From Dactylonectria macrodidyma (taxonomy: Eukaryota; Ascomycota; Sordariomycetes; Hypocreales; Nectriaceae), in assembly GCA_020744425.1 (NCBI GenBank), contig JAGMUV010000012.1:1426001-1490000 (forward strand): a stretch of DNA of 64,000 nucleotides, in the 5' to 3' direction. Under the pieces are notes generated by a model. It saw only the letters and a program-made list of their open reading frames with translations. It had not been told where the DNA came from and made no database searches. This document shows, in pieces, positions 20,318-32,679 of this stretch. The position numbers were made by a program, and so were the translations under genes. Within the stretch, counting starts at the first letter, position 1. Each line of letters begins with the position of its first letter.

Positions 20318-22081
20318 TTAAACGGTTGGGACATTGGACACAATCCGCTGAGCAGAGTACGCGGCCTGTCTCATCATTTCCATTTCCTCCTGTCCACTCA
20401 TGTCTCCAAAGACTTCATCCATCTGCTCTAGCGTGCGTCCCATAGTCTCCGGCACAAGCAGCACAGCCCAAACTCCAGCGAGGCCGCAAAACACTGCAAA
20501 GAAGACGTAAGTTCCGAACCCGATCTGCTCCAGCATGGGTGGTGTCGCGACGCCGACGGTAAAGTTGCAAATCCAGTTCACGCAAGTCGCCAGAGCAACA
20601 CCCTTGGCGCGAGAGGAAGTTGAAAAGACCTCTGGCGGTAGGGCCCAACCCAGGGGGGAGTAGGAGACACCGTAAACGAGGATGAAGGCAAAGGCCATCG
20701 CCACGCACGCCCATCCAGCAGCGGGGGTTGCACTCCAGTCCTTTGAGTAAAGGCCAGCGAGAACGGCAATGATGGCGTAGCAGATACAAGAGCCGAATCC
20801 TCCGACGATAGCCAGCGGACGGCGGCCCACCTTGTCGATAACCACGAAGCAGATGGCAACTGCAACAAGCTGTAGGCAGTTGAAGACACCCGATAGGATT
20901 AAGGACATCTCGTCAGACTGTCCAATGGAGCGGAACAGAGTTGGGGCGTAGTAGATGAAGGCATTGATGCCGCTGAATTGCTGGAAAAAGCAAACTCCGC
21001 ATCCGACGGCAACTCGGCGCCATTTCTTACGGTCAAACAGATCCAGCCAGAGCATGGCCTCGAGCTTGAAGCCAGAAACGCCGGGGTACTTGGCTTCTTG
21101 CGCCAACTTCTGGAACTCAACCTCAGTTACGATGGACTTGTATTCGGCTTGAACCCGTTCATCCGTAGAGGGCAAGCCCCTAAGTCTGCTGACGCTGGAC
21201 ATGGCCTCCTCCTGCCTGTCGACCAAGGCAAGCCAACGAGGGGAATAGGGGAAGAAATGGATGCCAGCTCCCAGGAACGTGGCGCAGACCATCTGCAGGC
21301 CTAGCGGGAGTCTGAATGAGATCTCGCTGTCAATATGACGTGTTACAAAGGTGATCCAGAAGGCAATCACAACGCCGGAAACGATAGATATCGACTCGAG
21401 TACGAGGAGCGTACCTCGAAGGTTCGGTGGGGAGATTTCAGAGATGTACAGCGGTGCGCCCTACAAGATCACAAAGTTAGCCGTGTTTCGCGTTTGGTTC
21501 CGGCGCATTCTGTCACTCACCATGGCAAGTGTGCCGACTCCGATTCCACCAATGGCTCTGCCGGCAACCAGCATACCATAGTTCGTAGCAGCCGTCTGGA
21601 TGATGGCACCGATATCGAAGATGATAACAACAATGGTCAAAGCCCACTTTCGGGAGACTTTATCGCACAGATACGGCATGAAGATACATCCGAAGAAGGC
21701 ACCGAGCAGGAGCATGCCAGTCATGAAGCCTGTGCCAAAAGCCGTCTTTGCCTGCGGATAGGCGTCGTGGAACAGCGGCATGACGTTGATGATGGAGATG
21801 ACACCCTGATCATAGCCGAAGGAGAAGCCACCAAGCGAGGCAAGGAAAGCCGCTCCTGTCACGTACCCTGAAGAGAAGATGCCCCGGATACCGTTCGGCC
21901 CATAGGAGACGTCCTGCAGAAAGACGTCTCCCTCAAGGAAACTTTGCCGTTTGGTAGCGTCGGACATCTCGAGATGCTCCGATTTCATCGGAGCCGTCGG
22001 CTCAGAGAGCGAGGGATCAGATTCTCCCTTGAGCTTCTCCGACATGATGGAATGGGGTTCAAAGATGACGTGATGACTCAA
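20318..22081 (-). CDS. MFS sugar (hexose) transporter
   Basis: Two exons: 22081-21521 and 21460-20318, with a 60-bp intron (GTGAGT...CTTGTAG). The product is 567 residues from the first ATG, or 555 from an in-frame ATG at 22045; the choice is open. Sugar-porter signatures are in order: FSFGYDQGVIS in TM1, LCDKVSRKWA, AGRAIGGIGVG, PLYISEISPPNLRG, FPYSPRWLAL, FFQQFSGINAFIYYAPTLF in TM7, DKVGRRPLAIVGG and a late VPETMGRTLEQMDEVFGD. Twelve membrane segments are expected at the plasma membrane, carrying a monosaccharide by proton symport. The gene is intact. A hAT copy ends only 108 bp upstream of the first ATG, so its native promoter has been largely displaced and expression may have changed. Confidence 0.88.
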
Positions 22082-22189
22082 AAAGCAGTGGTGAGGGAGT
22101 TGTTATGTGTCGTGTCTGAAGGATGGATTTCATTCAAATGTCCGGACATGGCCAATTTATACTTACCTTTCCCCCAACTCAGCTACACA

Positions 22190-25100
22190 CAGCGTTCGAC
22201 ATAAGTAAAGTAATTGCAAGTAAGTAACCAAGTAAGTAAGTAAGCCCTGCAGCCAAGTAAGTAAGTAAAGCCTCCAAGAAGCAAGTAAGTAAGTAAGATC
22301 CAAGTAAGTGGGGCAAAACGGAAGCGCCGTGCGATCGGATGTGAAACGCGGCCCATAGATCGGGGTCATGTATCCGGTTTCACATGCGGCTTGTCGCATC
22401 AAGGGCTTCCAATCCTAACGACATGAGATTAAATAGCCGTCCCTGAACACATGGCTGTTCAATTTCTTTTGTTTCTGAGATATTTCTCATCAATTGACTG
22501 GTGCCATCTCTGATCCCTGTTGAGCCAATTGTCTGACAGGATTCCTTCCCACAGTTGGTCCTTATCACGCAACAATCTGCTGCAGCAACGCGACCGTGCA
22601 GTGACGCAGCTGATATCCCCGAACCTGGATACCGTATTTCGCTCTATTTTCGAGATGTCTGACAAAGAATCCATTGCGGGAACTTCCTCGTCCTCGTCCT
22701 TCGAGACGACCCAGTCCGTGGCTGGCAATGGTGCCCTTTCAAACCTTCGGCGCACGAGAAGCGTAGCGAGCCAACTGGTGACCGTTCGGCCTGAGCATCT
22801 CGACGTCGCTCAACCTTCTTCACTCCCTTCGCTATACATCGACGGTCTCCGATATGTCCTAGAGGACTAGATACACAAAAAGCGAAGGAGAAGCCTTTCG
22901 TGGATCCTTCGGTACGGCAAATACGTCATCAGGCTTAGCGACGACGGCAAAGCAGGTGGCCGATACTGGGTTTGTGGTCTATGTGACGCACGGAACCAGG
23001 TTAAGATATTGGAGGCTAAGGCAACTACCTCCCCGATCTACCACTTGAACAACGACCATCATATATATAAGGCATCTACTGCACACGACAACGGTCCTGA
23101 TTCAGAGCCCGAATCGTCGAATAGAACATCTCCGGCTCCGTCATCCTCTGCATCGGTCCTTGATACGCAAAAGAGAGCCGCCAAAAGAAGGCCGCTGATC
23201 GTTGAGAGTAGAGCAGACATCTTCAAGCGGCTTCTTCTCGGCTGGATTACGGATGCCAATATCCCTCTTCACGGCGTTGAACACAAGCTATTTCGACAGC
23301 TTCTTGCCTTCCTAGATGACGAGTTTGTTATCGAAGTTCTGCCGACGTCGTGAAACACCGTAAGAAGGTGGATCTTACAAGAATTCGAAGAACACACGAG
23401 GATGTTAAAGGATGAGATGAATAAAGCCTTGTCGAATGTTCATACCTCCTTTGACATGTGGACTTCGCCTAATGGTATTGCTATCCTTTCGGTGATAGCG
23501 TACTATGTTGACATAGCCGGGACACCACAATTCCGCCTTATCAGCCTAGAGAAGCTCTCTGGCAGTCACGGTGGCGAAAATCAGGCCATCTTGATGGCTA
23601 AGGTCATCCAGAAATACGGCTTGGAAAAGAAGATTGGGTTCTTCACAGCAGATAACGCTGATCCATGCGACACTTGTGTCCGGGCTTTGCTTAAGATGTT
23701 CAACCCCCGGGCAAGTACTACTGAGCTTGAGATTTTGGAAAGCGAGCGGCGAATCCGCTGTGTTGGTCATATCCTCAACCTATCGGCAAAGGCCTTCTTA
23801 GAGGGCGATTCTAGTGACATATTCGACAGTCACATTGCGGAGAAAGACCAGAAGAAAGAACGCGAATTACTCTGTGAATGGAGAAAAAGAGGCCCTATTG
23901 GAAAACTCCATAATCTGGTCCACTGGATCAGAAGAAACCCTCAGCGTAGGGAGCTTTTCCTATCCATCACGAGTGGCAAGATCGACCAATCAATCATGAC
24001 CGAATTGGGAGTATGGTTTGTCGACGACACTCTCAAAGGCTTGATGGTCAAGGCAGATAATGATACGCGGTGGAATTCTGTCTATTTGATGGTCCATCGT
24101 GCGCTCAGACTTCGGGATAATATCGATGTCTTTTGCAAGATTAGTCTTCTTGACCCCAAGGAAGAAAAAAGGGTCTCCGCCAAGGACGTTCTTAGCTGTG
24201 AAGACTGGGTAGTACTCGCCGAGATCATCGAAATCCTACAGCCTTACCTCACGTATACCAAGCACTTTGAGGGTCGCACTCCTAGATTTGCAGAGGTACT
24301 TCCCACAATGTATCTCTTGAAGAACCATCTATCTGAAATGCGACAGCGGTATTCTTCCAACCTTATCCCTGCGCCGTATCGGGCGCCGAGGATCACTCTC
24401 GAAGAGCCAGTACTTGATTGTATCATAGTTGCTGCGCCTACTGATGGCAGAGAGGGAGATCAACAGGGAGGGCTGCAACAGGACACTGGCGTATCTACCC
24501 GGGGCAGATATTCAACCATGGAATCGACTACCAGCAGAGAACCGCGTTCTCCACTATACCAAGCAGAGATCTCGGTACAATTCGAAGACAACGACCCAGA
24601 TCCTGAGCCCTTCGAGTTGTCCGACGATGGGCTACATTTCATACAACACTCGATCAAGTATGCAATGTCAAAGCTCGACAAATACCGCAATTTGATGGAG
24701 CGGAGCGTTGTTTACTGGGCAGCTATGATATTACACCCAGGATACGGCATTGGGTTCCTGCAGCTTAGGCTACCGAACCAAGTAGACTCGATCCTTCGGG
24801 ACTTCAGAGATTACTTTGATAGGCACTATGCTCAAGGTAATCAGTTACCAGTGTCTCCAGACTCCCCTCCGGCATTTCATGGATCAAAGTTATTGTTGCG
24901 CACTGCAAATTTCCCCAAGAAGGCCAGGAAAGAAGCTCCGGATGAGATCAAGCTATACCTACAAATGGTTCCAGAGGAAGACTTCAAAGAAGAGCAATTG
25001 CTCCAGTGGTGGCTTGGCCGCAAGACTCGGTTCCCACGGTTATTCAATATGGCAATGGACTTACTTTCGATCCCAGCCATGTCCAGCGAGAATGAACGTG

Positions 25101-25400
25101 TTTTCAGTGCCGCAAAGCTCACCATATCTTCACAAAGGAACGCCCTGCACTGGGTTACTGTGGAGGCATTGCAATGCCTCCGAAACTGGGCTCGCACTGG
25201 TGCGATTTCCTGGGCAAAACCAAGGGGGCATCAGGACGCAATGCTGTAAGAGGATTGGCTATTGTATATGGTTCCACTTTACTTGCAAGTAAGTAAGTAA
25301 AGTAAGTAAGTAGTTCGGGGTGGCAAGTAAGTATGGATATCGTTAGTAAGTAAGTAAGTAAGCCAGAAAATTTTACTTACTTTACTTATGTAGAACGCTG
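22190..25400 (+). mobile_element. hAT element, copy 1 of an inverted pair, no matching TSD
   Basis: The ends are CAGCGTTCGACATAAGTAAA (left) and, inverted, CAGCGTTCTACATAAGTAAA (right), followed inward by arrays of AAGT (AAGTAAGTAAGT). The element is 3211 bp. The 8-bp flanks differ: GCTACACA on the left, CCTCCCGG on the right. Copy 2 at 29126-32351 is the same element in opposite orientation with a perfect TSD. The missing TSD suggests copy 1 is a recombination joint between two insertions. Confidence 0.88.
22655..25249 (+). pseudogene. hAT transposase (copy 1) with two in-frame stops
   Basis: One frame of 865 codons runs from ATG 22655 to 25249, broken only by TAG at 22868-22870 and TGA at 23351-23353. 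Both are one C-to-T step from Gln or Arg codons. After the first stop lies a BED finger (SWILRYGKYVIRL ... RYWVCGLCDARNQ ... PIYHLNNDH). The core is an intact 615-codon stretch from 23402 with SFDMWTSPNG, SHGGENQAIL, GFFTADNADPCDT, RCVGHILNLSAKAFL and DNDTRWNS. The dimerisation domain reads LLSIPAMSSENERVFSAAK. Without read-through the protein lacks its DNA-binding finger, so mobility would need a transposase supplied in trans. Confidence 0.85.
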
Positions 25401-26003
25401 CCTCCCGGTCCACTCGGTATTCCCGGAAGACGAGGCCGGCATAGAAGAGCTGGCCCGCCAGCTCTTCAAGCAAGAAAAAAAACAAAAGACCCAGAAGGAG
25501 GACAAGGAAACCGACACTTCAGTTTATAACCGAACAGAACGGGCGTCATCGTCAGAACTCGATCACTCCGACTTCGAGTATGACTACAGGAAGGATAACG
25601 CCATGACGCTCTTGCCTCAGAGTTTCACCGGCGGCAACGACTTCGAGTTCGCACCCCCGCCTTCCGACATGGACGCAACGACCCTGTTCCCTTCGCAATC
25701 GCCCTCGATACCCAATCCCAACTTCCCGGCCTGGGCCATGACCAAGCCCCAGCCGAACGACCTCACCATGCAGTTCCTAGAACGAACCAGTGTAATGCAA
25801 AATATAGACCTTTTCAATCAGGGACTGGGAGAATCGGACTTTGTCACCACCAAGCCCCACGTCCTCTCGTGTCCCAACCCCGAAGTCGTGATGGGCATGG
25901 GCGACCCTATGATCTATCCAGCTACGACGGCCAACCGATGCGAATATGGCCATGACCGGCGCCTGACTACAGCGTTTCTGTCTCGTCACATGAAACCTAG
26001 ATA
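25401..26003 (+). pseudogene. C-terminal part of an unidentified acidic protein
   Basis: A frame open from the hAT border to a TAG at about 26001 reads FPEDEAGIEELARQLFKQEKK, then a Lys/Glu-rich and Ser-rich stretch and a Pro/Phe-rich tail (GGNDFEFAPPPSDMDATTLFPS). Composition suggests the disordered end of a regulatory protein such as a transcription factor. There is no start, because the 5' part is cut by copy 1 of the hAT. I do not recognise the family. Confidence 0.4.
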
Positions 26004-26970
26004 GCTGTGCGAAATCATTCAATAACGATGGCTATATTAAACAATCGATTGCCATTAATGTAGCTCATCGCGAAGGGATGCTGGCGCATGACTCGGGAGC
26101 GTGTCAGCCCCACAAGTTGGATGGCGGGGAGATCCTGCACGAAACACATCCCGTTGGATCACTTAATTTGCGTCCCGGAGCTACACAGTTTCCGCAAGGC
26201 GTCCTTGCATTTGCGATTGTTTGATCTCTTCAATCTTCCATTTCAGGTTTCTCCAAATTTGGCCATTTTCCTCTTCAGCTTATCCTGCTCTCATCTCCAA
26301 CCTCCAATTGCCGCCCAATATGGCAAAGCCGGAAGGGGAAGGAGATAGGACCCCCGGCACGGCCCGATTCGACGCCGTCCACGAGGACGCTATTGTTGTG
26401 GGCGAATTGTCCTTTGCAGAACTCAAAAGACTAAAAAGCTGTGTTCCAACCCGACCCCCCACTTCGGCTACAGTAGGTACACTGCTGTGACTTGTAAAAT
26501 AAGCATTGGGAGCAGCATAGGCAGGGTTTTCAAATCCGACGCTCTTGAACTTCCAGAAATTTATCTCCGCCGCAGTTGGAGATGGCAGGCGCCGAGGTGA
26601 TGGAGACCCTCCACCCGCTGGACTACTAGGTCGGAGGGATGCATTTTCAAATCGAAACGATGAGGTAAAGCTCCCATTTGGTATTGCGCCATATGTAGAA
26701 AAACTCCCCATGCTTTTAATTGGGTCCGCTAGGTCTTTCAAAGCAGCAGGAGTAGTGCAGACATCTCGCACGGACCATTTAGTGGCCCGAGCTTAATTTT
26801 TGGACCCCCAGACAGGAGACTGGTCCCCTACGGGGTCCGCCAATGCCTTTCGGAACGAGCCTGAGAAGCAAGGCACTTGCCTTGTGAAAGCACCACTCCA
26901 GCAGAACCACAACCCCACAAGCCAGGGGAGAACTAGGTAACCGTTCCTACCTCTAGGATCGCGATGAGGC
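26004..26970. other. Gap: no gene supported
   Basis: Open stretches exist on both strands (for example minus 26771-26280, Pro/Ser-rich) but none has a recognisable domain or a credible gene structure. No terminal repeats were seen. Confidence 0.4.
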
Positions 26971-26971
26971 C

Positions 26972-27232
26972 TCACAGTGTGCGAGAGCGTTGCAACCTCA
27001 AAATACCCTGACCTCCATGCCACAGACCAATGACCATCGCCGCACAGACCGATGAAGTACCAGTCAGGATGACCACTCCTTCATATCTTCCCGTTGCGAA
27101 ACGCTCAATCATTGTCGACCCAGATATCAGAGCCACACTCAAGGGGCCAACAAAAATGTTGCCGACTCCTTGCAGAAACACAAAGATGGCATAAGTTGCG
27201 AAAACCGTAGAAGGGTCGTCACTGGCAATCAC
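26972..27232 (-). pseudogene. C-terminal fragment of an MFS (monocarboxylate-type) transporter
   Basis: The minus-strand fragment reads FATYAIFVFLQGVGNIFVGP, then LSVALISGSTMIERFATGRYEGVVILTG, then a final hydrophobic helix. This resembles the last two or three membrane segments of fungal monocarboxylate-porter-like MFS proteins. Nothing upstream restores the rest of the transporter, so it is a relic. Confidence 0.5.
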
Positions 27233-27239
27233 GTGTCTA

Positions 27240-28170
27240 TTGAATGCACAGCGAGTGGCCCGTGCATCCCGTCGGCCAACCGGATTGTTGACTCTGTCGG
27301 TGATCAGATCCTCTCAGCGTCGACGGCCCTCCTTCTTCGGTAACTCGGTCGCCCAAAATGCCTGTCCTAACATGTCCGTTGCGCCCATACGTCTCTACTC
27401 AATGGGACTCGCTTGAACCCGGTGGCACCGACCCTGTAGCGGATGTGGACGACTCAGCAGTTCGCCGAGCTGTATTCGGCCGCTTCTGACTCTCGGACGA
27501 CCAACTCCCCCTCGAATTGGAGGGCTGACTGCGGAACATCGGGCGACTCAGCCTTCTTCGGCGACCTTACCCTGAGCCTACTCCCGGCTGACCGATCGAG
27601 CCTAGACCCCTTGAGATGCGACTTCATAACACACTGAGCTGTCACCTGCTGAGGTGAGAGAGAACAACGGGGCCCATCCCGGATTTGATTGGCCCCCGCC
27701 CGAGATCGTCAACAAGGGGCTGCGGTATTAAAGTCGGCCGACCCACCCTGCTTTGCTGGAATGCTTTGTTCAAGATACAACCCCGCTCAATCGACCAAGA
27801 AACCCAACGCACGTCATCTGAAAACCATCCAAGATCGGGAAATGGCAACAGTCGACGCAGATCCTATCGTGGCTCCCGATGAAGATGTTCGATCTCTCTC
27901 CTTGCATAAGAAAAGCTTGAGCTAACTCTAGGTCCAGGTCGCTGACGACCGGGACTCCTCACTCGGAGATGTAGGATGGCGTCTTGCTTGTCGTCCTCCA
28001 AATAGACAAGATCACTGATACAAAGCATGGTGGTAGGACTCGGCATCATCGACTGAAAGCCTAAGAAGTTCTATTCTCGACTACCGACACGAGAACGGGA
28101 GAACATATCATCGATACAAGGAAGGAAGTGGGTTACCCGTGATTTCTCTACTGATGATCCAGAGAGCTCA
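27240..28170. other. Gap: no gene supported
   Basis: Several short frames on both strands, none with a recognisable domain. It could contain the lost 5' portion of the adjacent methyltransferase gene's region, but no start or promoter could be picked with confidence. Confidence 0.35.
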
Positions 28171-29125
28171 CAATGACATCTGCCGAGTATAGAATACAAT
28201 TTTCCCAACGACGATCAAGAAAACGAGAGGCTCGGTATACTTGCCCATCCCGACCGCTACTGGATATTCCATGCTAAGAGTGTTCAGACCTACAACACAA
28301 TTTATTCCTCCTAACTTTCGACAATAAGCTTGGTCTTTCACCTCCGAACTTGCCTGATTCCAAGATCAAGCGGGTTCTCGACTTGGGCACTGGCACAGGC
28401 ATTTGGGCAATTGACTTTGGTGACGAGCATCCTGAGGCCGAGGTAAAAAAAAAATTGTCTCAGAGCTGAAGACTCATGGCTGACCTTACATAACATAGAT
28501 TGTTGGTGTCGATCTATCTCCCAGTCAGCCGAGCTTGTAAACCTGGTTTGCCCTTTGTGTTCGCTACGGCAACTAATAGCTAACCAGTGTTCCCCTAAAT
28601 GTCCAGTTCCTCATTGATGATATTGATGAGGAGTGGAATTATTCTCAACCATTTGATTACATCCACAGCAGACTGATGAACTTTAGCGTTCAGAATTGGT
28701 CTGATTATCTGCGCAAAATCTTCAGGTAAGCCTCATTTGAGGCTCCGTATTGCCTATATGTCCGCCCTAACTTGGCTAGGTATCTCGCTCCGGGCGGCTA
28801 CGTTGAGCTGCAGGAGATCGACGTTATCATGAAGTCGGATGACGGCACTCTCACCGAAGACCATACACTTGGGAAATGGACTAAGCTTCTAGAAGAAGCA
28901 GCAGCCAAATTAGGCCGGCCTTACGAGCAAACCGACAAATTCAAGGAGATCATGGCCGAGGTCGGATTCACCGATATCGTCGAAACCCGTTTCAAGTGGC
29001 CAACAAACAGCTGGGCCAAGGACAAGAAATACAAAGAGCTCGGACTGTGGAGTAACGAGAACATGAACCTTGCTCTAGAGTCACTGACTATGGCGCCGTT
29101 TACGAGGGGCCACGGTTGGTCTAGG

Positions 29126-32100
29126 CAGCGTTCTACATAAGTAAAGTAAGTAAAATTTTCTGGCTTACTTACTTACTTACTAACGATATCCATACTTACT
29201 TGCCACCCCGAACTACTTACTTACTTTACTTACTTACTTGCAAGTAAAGTGGAACCATATACAATAGCCAATCCTCTTACAGCATTGCGTCCTGATGCCC
29301 CCTTGGTTTTGCCCAGGAAATCGCACCAGTGCGAGCCCAGTTTCGGAGGCATTGCAATGCCTCCACAGTAACCCAGTGCAGGGCGTTCCTTTGTGAAGAT
29401 ATGGTGAGCTTTGCGGCACTGAAAACACGTTCATTCTCGCTGGACATGGCTGGGATCGAAAGTAAGTCCATTGCCATATTGAATAACCGTGGGAACCGAG
29501 TCTTGCGGCCAAGCCACCACTGGAGCAATTGCTCTTCTTTGAAGTCTTCCTCTGGAACCATTTGTAGGTATAGCTTGATCTCATCCGGAGCTTCTTTCCT
29601 GGCCTTCTTGGGGAAATTTGCAGTGCGCAACAATAACTTTGATCCATGAAATGCCGGAGGGGAGTCTGGAGACACTGGTAACTGATTACCTTGAGCATAG
29701 TGCCTATCAAAGTAATCTCTGAAGTCCCGAAGGATCGAGTCTACTTGGTTCGGTAGCCTAAGCTGCAGGAACCCAATGCCGTATCCTGGGTGTAATATCA
29801 TAGCTGCCCAGTAAACAACGCTCCGCTCCATCAAATTGCGGTATTTGTCGAGCTTTGACATTGCATACTTGATCGAGTGTTGTATGAAATGTAGCCCATC
29901 GTCGGACAACTCGAAGGGCTCAGGATCTGGGTCGTTGTCTTCGAATTGTACCGAGATCTCTGCTTGGTATAGTGGAGAACGCGGTTCTCTGCTGGTAGTC
30001 GATTCCATGGTTGAATATCTGCCCCGGGTAGATACGCCAGTGTCCTGTTGCAGCCCTCCCTGTTGATCTCCCTCTCTGCCATCAGTAGGCGCAGCAACTA
30101 TGATACAATCAAGTACTGGCTCTTCGAGAGTGATCCTCGGCGCCCGATACGGCGCAGGGATAAGGTTGGAAGAATACCGCTGTCGCATTTCAGATAGATG
30201 GTTCTTCAAGAGATACATTGTGGGAAGTACCTCTGCAAATCTAGGAGTGCGACCCTCAAAGTGCTTGGTATACGTGAGGTAAGGCTGTAGGATTTCGATG
30301 ATCTCGGCGAGTACTACCCAGTCTTCACAGCTAAGAACGTCCTTGGCGGAGACCCTTTTTTCTTCCTTGGGGTCAAGAAGACTAATCTTGCAAAAGACAT
30401 CGATATTATCCCGAAGTCTGAGCGCACGATGGACCATCAAATAGACAGAATTCCACCGCGTATCATTATCTGCCTTGACCATCAAGCCTTTGAGAGTGTC
30501 GTCGACAAACCATACTCCCAATTCGGTCATGATTGATTGGTCGATCTTGCCACTCGTGATGGATAGGAAAAGCTCCCTACGCTGAGGGTTTCTTCTGATC
30601 CAGTGGACCAGATTATGGAGTTTTCCAATAGGGCCTCTTTTTCTCCATTCACAGAGTAATTCGCGTTCTTTCTTCTGGTCTTTCTCCGCAATGTGACTGT
30701 CGAATATGTCACTAGAATCGCCCTCTAAGAAGGCCTTTGCCGATAGGTTGAGGATATGACCAACACAGCGGATTCGCCGCTCGCTTTCCAAAATCTCAAG
30801 CTCAGTAGTACTTGCCCGGGGGTTGAACATCTTAAGCAAAGCCCGGACACAAGTGTCGCATGGATCAGCGTTATCTGCTGTGAAGAACCCAATCTTCTTT
30901 TCCAAGCCGTATTTCTGGATGACCTTAGCCATCAAGATGGCCTGATTTTCGCCACCGTGACTGCCAGAGAGCTTCTCTAGGCTGATAAGGCGGAATTGTG
31001 GTGTCCCGGCTATGTCAACATAGTACGCTATCACCGAAAGGATAGCAATACCATTAGGCGAAGTCCACATGTCAAAGGAGGTATGAACATTCGACAAGGC
31101 TTTATTCATCTCATCCTTTAACATCCTCGTGTGTTCTTCGAATTCTTGTAAGATCCACCTTCTTACGGTGTTTCACGACGTCGGCAGAACTTCGATAACA
31201 AACTCGTCATCTAGGAAGGCAAGAAGCTGTCGAAATAGCTTGTGTTCAACGCCGTGAAGAGGGATATTGGCATCCGTAATCCAGCCGAGAAGAAGCCGCT
31301 TGAAGATGTCTGCTCTACTCTCAACGATCAGCGGCCTTCTTTTGGCGGCTCTCTTTTGCGTATCAAGGACCGATGCAGAGGATGACGGAGCCGGAGATGT
31401 TCTATTCGACGATTCGGGCTCTGAATCAGGACCGTTGTCGTGTGCAGTAGATGCCTTATATATATGATGGTCGTTGTTCAAGTGGTAGATCGGGGAGGTA
31501 GTTGCCTTAGCCTCCAATATCTTAACCTGGTTCCGTGCGTCACATAGACCACAAACCCAGTATCGGCCACCTGCTTTGCCGTCGTCGCTAAGCCTGATGA
31601 CGTATTTGCCGTACCGAAGGATCCACGAAAGGCTTCTCCTTCGCTTTTTGTGTATCTAGTCCTCTAGGACATATCGGAGACCGTCGATGTATAGCGAAGG
31701 GAGTGAAGAAGGTTGAGCGACGTCGAGATGCTCAGGCCGAACGGTCACCAGTTGGCTCGCTACGCTTCTCGTGCGCCGAAGGTTTGAAAGGGCACCATTG
31801 CCAGCCACGGACTGGGTCGTCTCGAAGGACGAGGACGAGGAAGTTCCCGCAATGGATTCTTTGTCAGACATCTCGAAAATAGAGCGAAATACGGTATCCA
31901 GGTTCGGGGATATCAGCTGCGTCACTGCACGGTCGCGTTGCTGCAGCAGATTGTTGCGTGATAAGGACCAACTGTGGGAAGGAATCCTGTCAGACAATTG
32001 GCTCAACAGGGATCAGAGATGGCACCAGTCAATTGATGAGAAATATCTCAGAAACAAAAGAAATTGAACAGCCATGTGTTCAGGGACGGCTATTTAATCT

Positions 32101-32351
32101 CATGTCGTTAGGATTGGAAGCCCTTGATGCGACAAGCCGCATGTGAAACCGGATACATGACCCCGATCTATGGGCCGCGTTTCACATCCGATCGCACGGC
32201 GCTTCCGTTTTGCCCCACTTACTTGGATCTTACTTACTTACTTGCTTCTTGGAGGCTTTACTTACTTACTTGGCTGCAGGGCTTACTTACTTACTTATTA
32301 CTTACTTACTTGGTTACTTACTTGCAATTACTTTACTTATGTCGAACGCTG
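29126..32351 (-). mobile_element. hAT element, copy 2 of an inverted pair, with 8-bp TSD
   Basis: This is the same element as 22190-25400 in reverse orientation. Flanks are identical 8-mers, GGTCTAGG (29118-29125 and 32352-32359), inside the last exon of the methyltransferase. It is 3226 bp, 15 bp longer than copy 1; the difference lies in the AAGT repeat array near the 5' end (copy 2: about 32290-32310). Everywhere else that I compared, the two copies agree. Confidence 0.93.
29277..31871 (-). pseudogene. hAT transposase (copy 2) with the same two in-frame stops
   Basis: Mirror image of the copy 1 gene: 615-codon core at 31124-29277 preceded by the BED-finger segment and the N-terminal segment, interrupted by the same TAG and TGA. 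Translated segments are identical to copy 1. Because a mutated gene is found in two identical copies, the stops pre-date the duplication. Confidence 0.85.
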
Positions 32352-32679
32352 GGTCTAGGGAGGAGGTTAATGTTTTTCTGGCTGATGTGAGGAGGGAGCT
32401 AAACGACCCGAAGATCCATGCCTACTCGCCAATGTACACATCTTCGTCAATTGCTTGGTTGCATGTGCTAACGTATCGATAGTTGCTCGGTTTATGGAAA
32501 GAAGCCTGAAGCCTGAGGGGAATAGAGTGGTGTGCGGAGGACGATAGGGGACACTGTTGCAAACCTGCCGGCCTGGTTTCCATGAATGAATGAATGAAAT
32601 TTATTCCGTCCGGGAGCCAGCCAGAATCCCAATTGATGAGACCTGTCGTGCTTTAGAAGATCGGGAAGCGATTCTGTAA

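Larger units (their letters stand above)
28200..32482 (+). pseudogene. LaeA/UMTA-like SAM-dependent methyltransferase split by hAT copy 2
   Basis: Coding pieces: about 28298-28442, 28499-28536, 28588-28725, 28780-29125 and 32360-32482, with introns of 56, 51 and 54 bp. The Rossmann motif I is KRVLDLGTGTGIWAIDFG, followed by IVGVDLSPSQPS, FDYIHSRLMNFSVQNW, YLAPGGYVELQEID and a C-terminal EEVNVFLADVRRELND. Skipping the hAT and one TSD (GGTCTAGG) joins ...GHGWSR to EEVNVF in frame up to TAG 32480-32482. The 5' region (YNFPNDDQENERLG, about 28200) is out of frame with exon 1, so a frameshift had probably killed it already. Relatives are regulators or tailoring enzymes of secondary metabolism. Confidence 0.75.

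Noticed and set aside
22200..25390. AAGT arrays read as microsatellites or telomere-like repeats.
   Set aside because: They occur only just inside the hAT termini in both copies, so they are part of the element. No TTAGGG arrays were seen.
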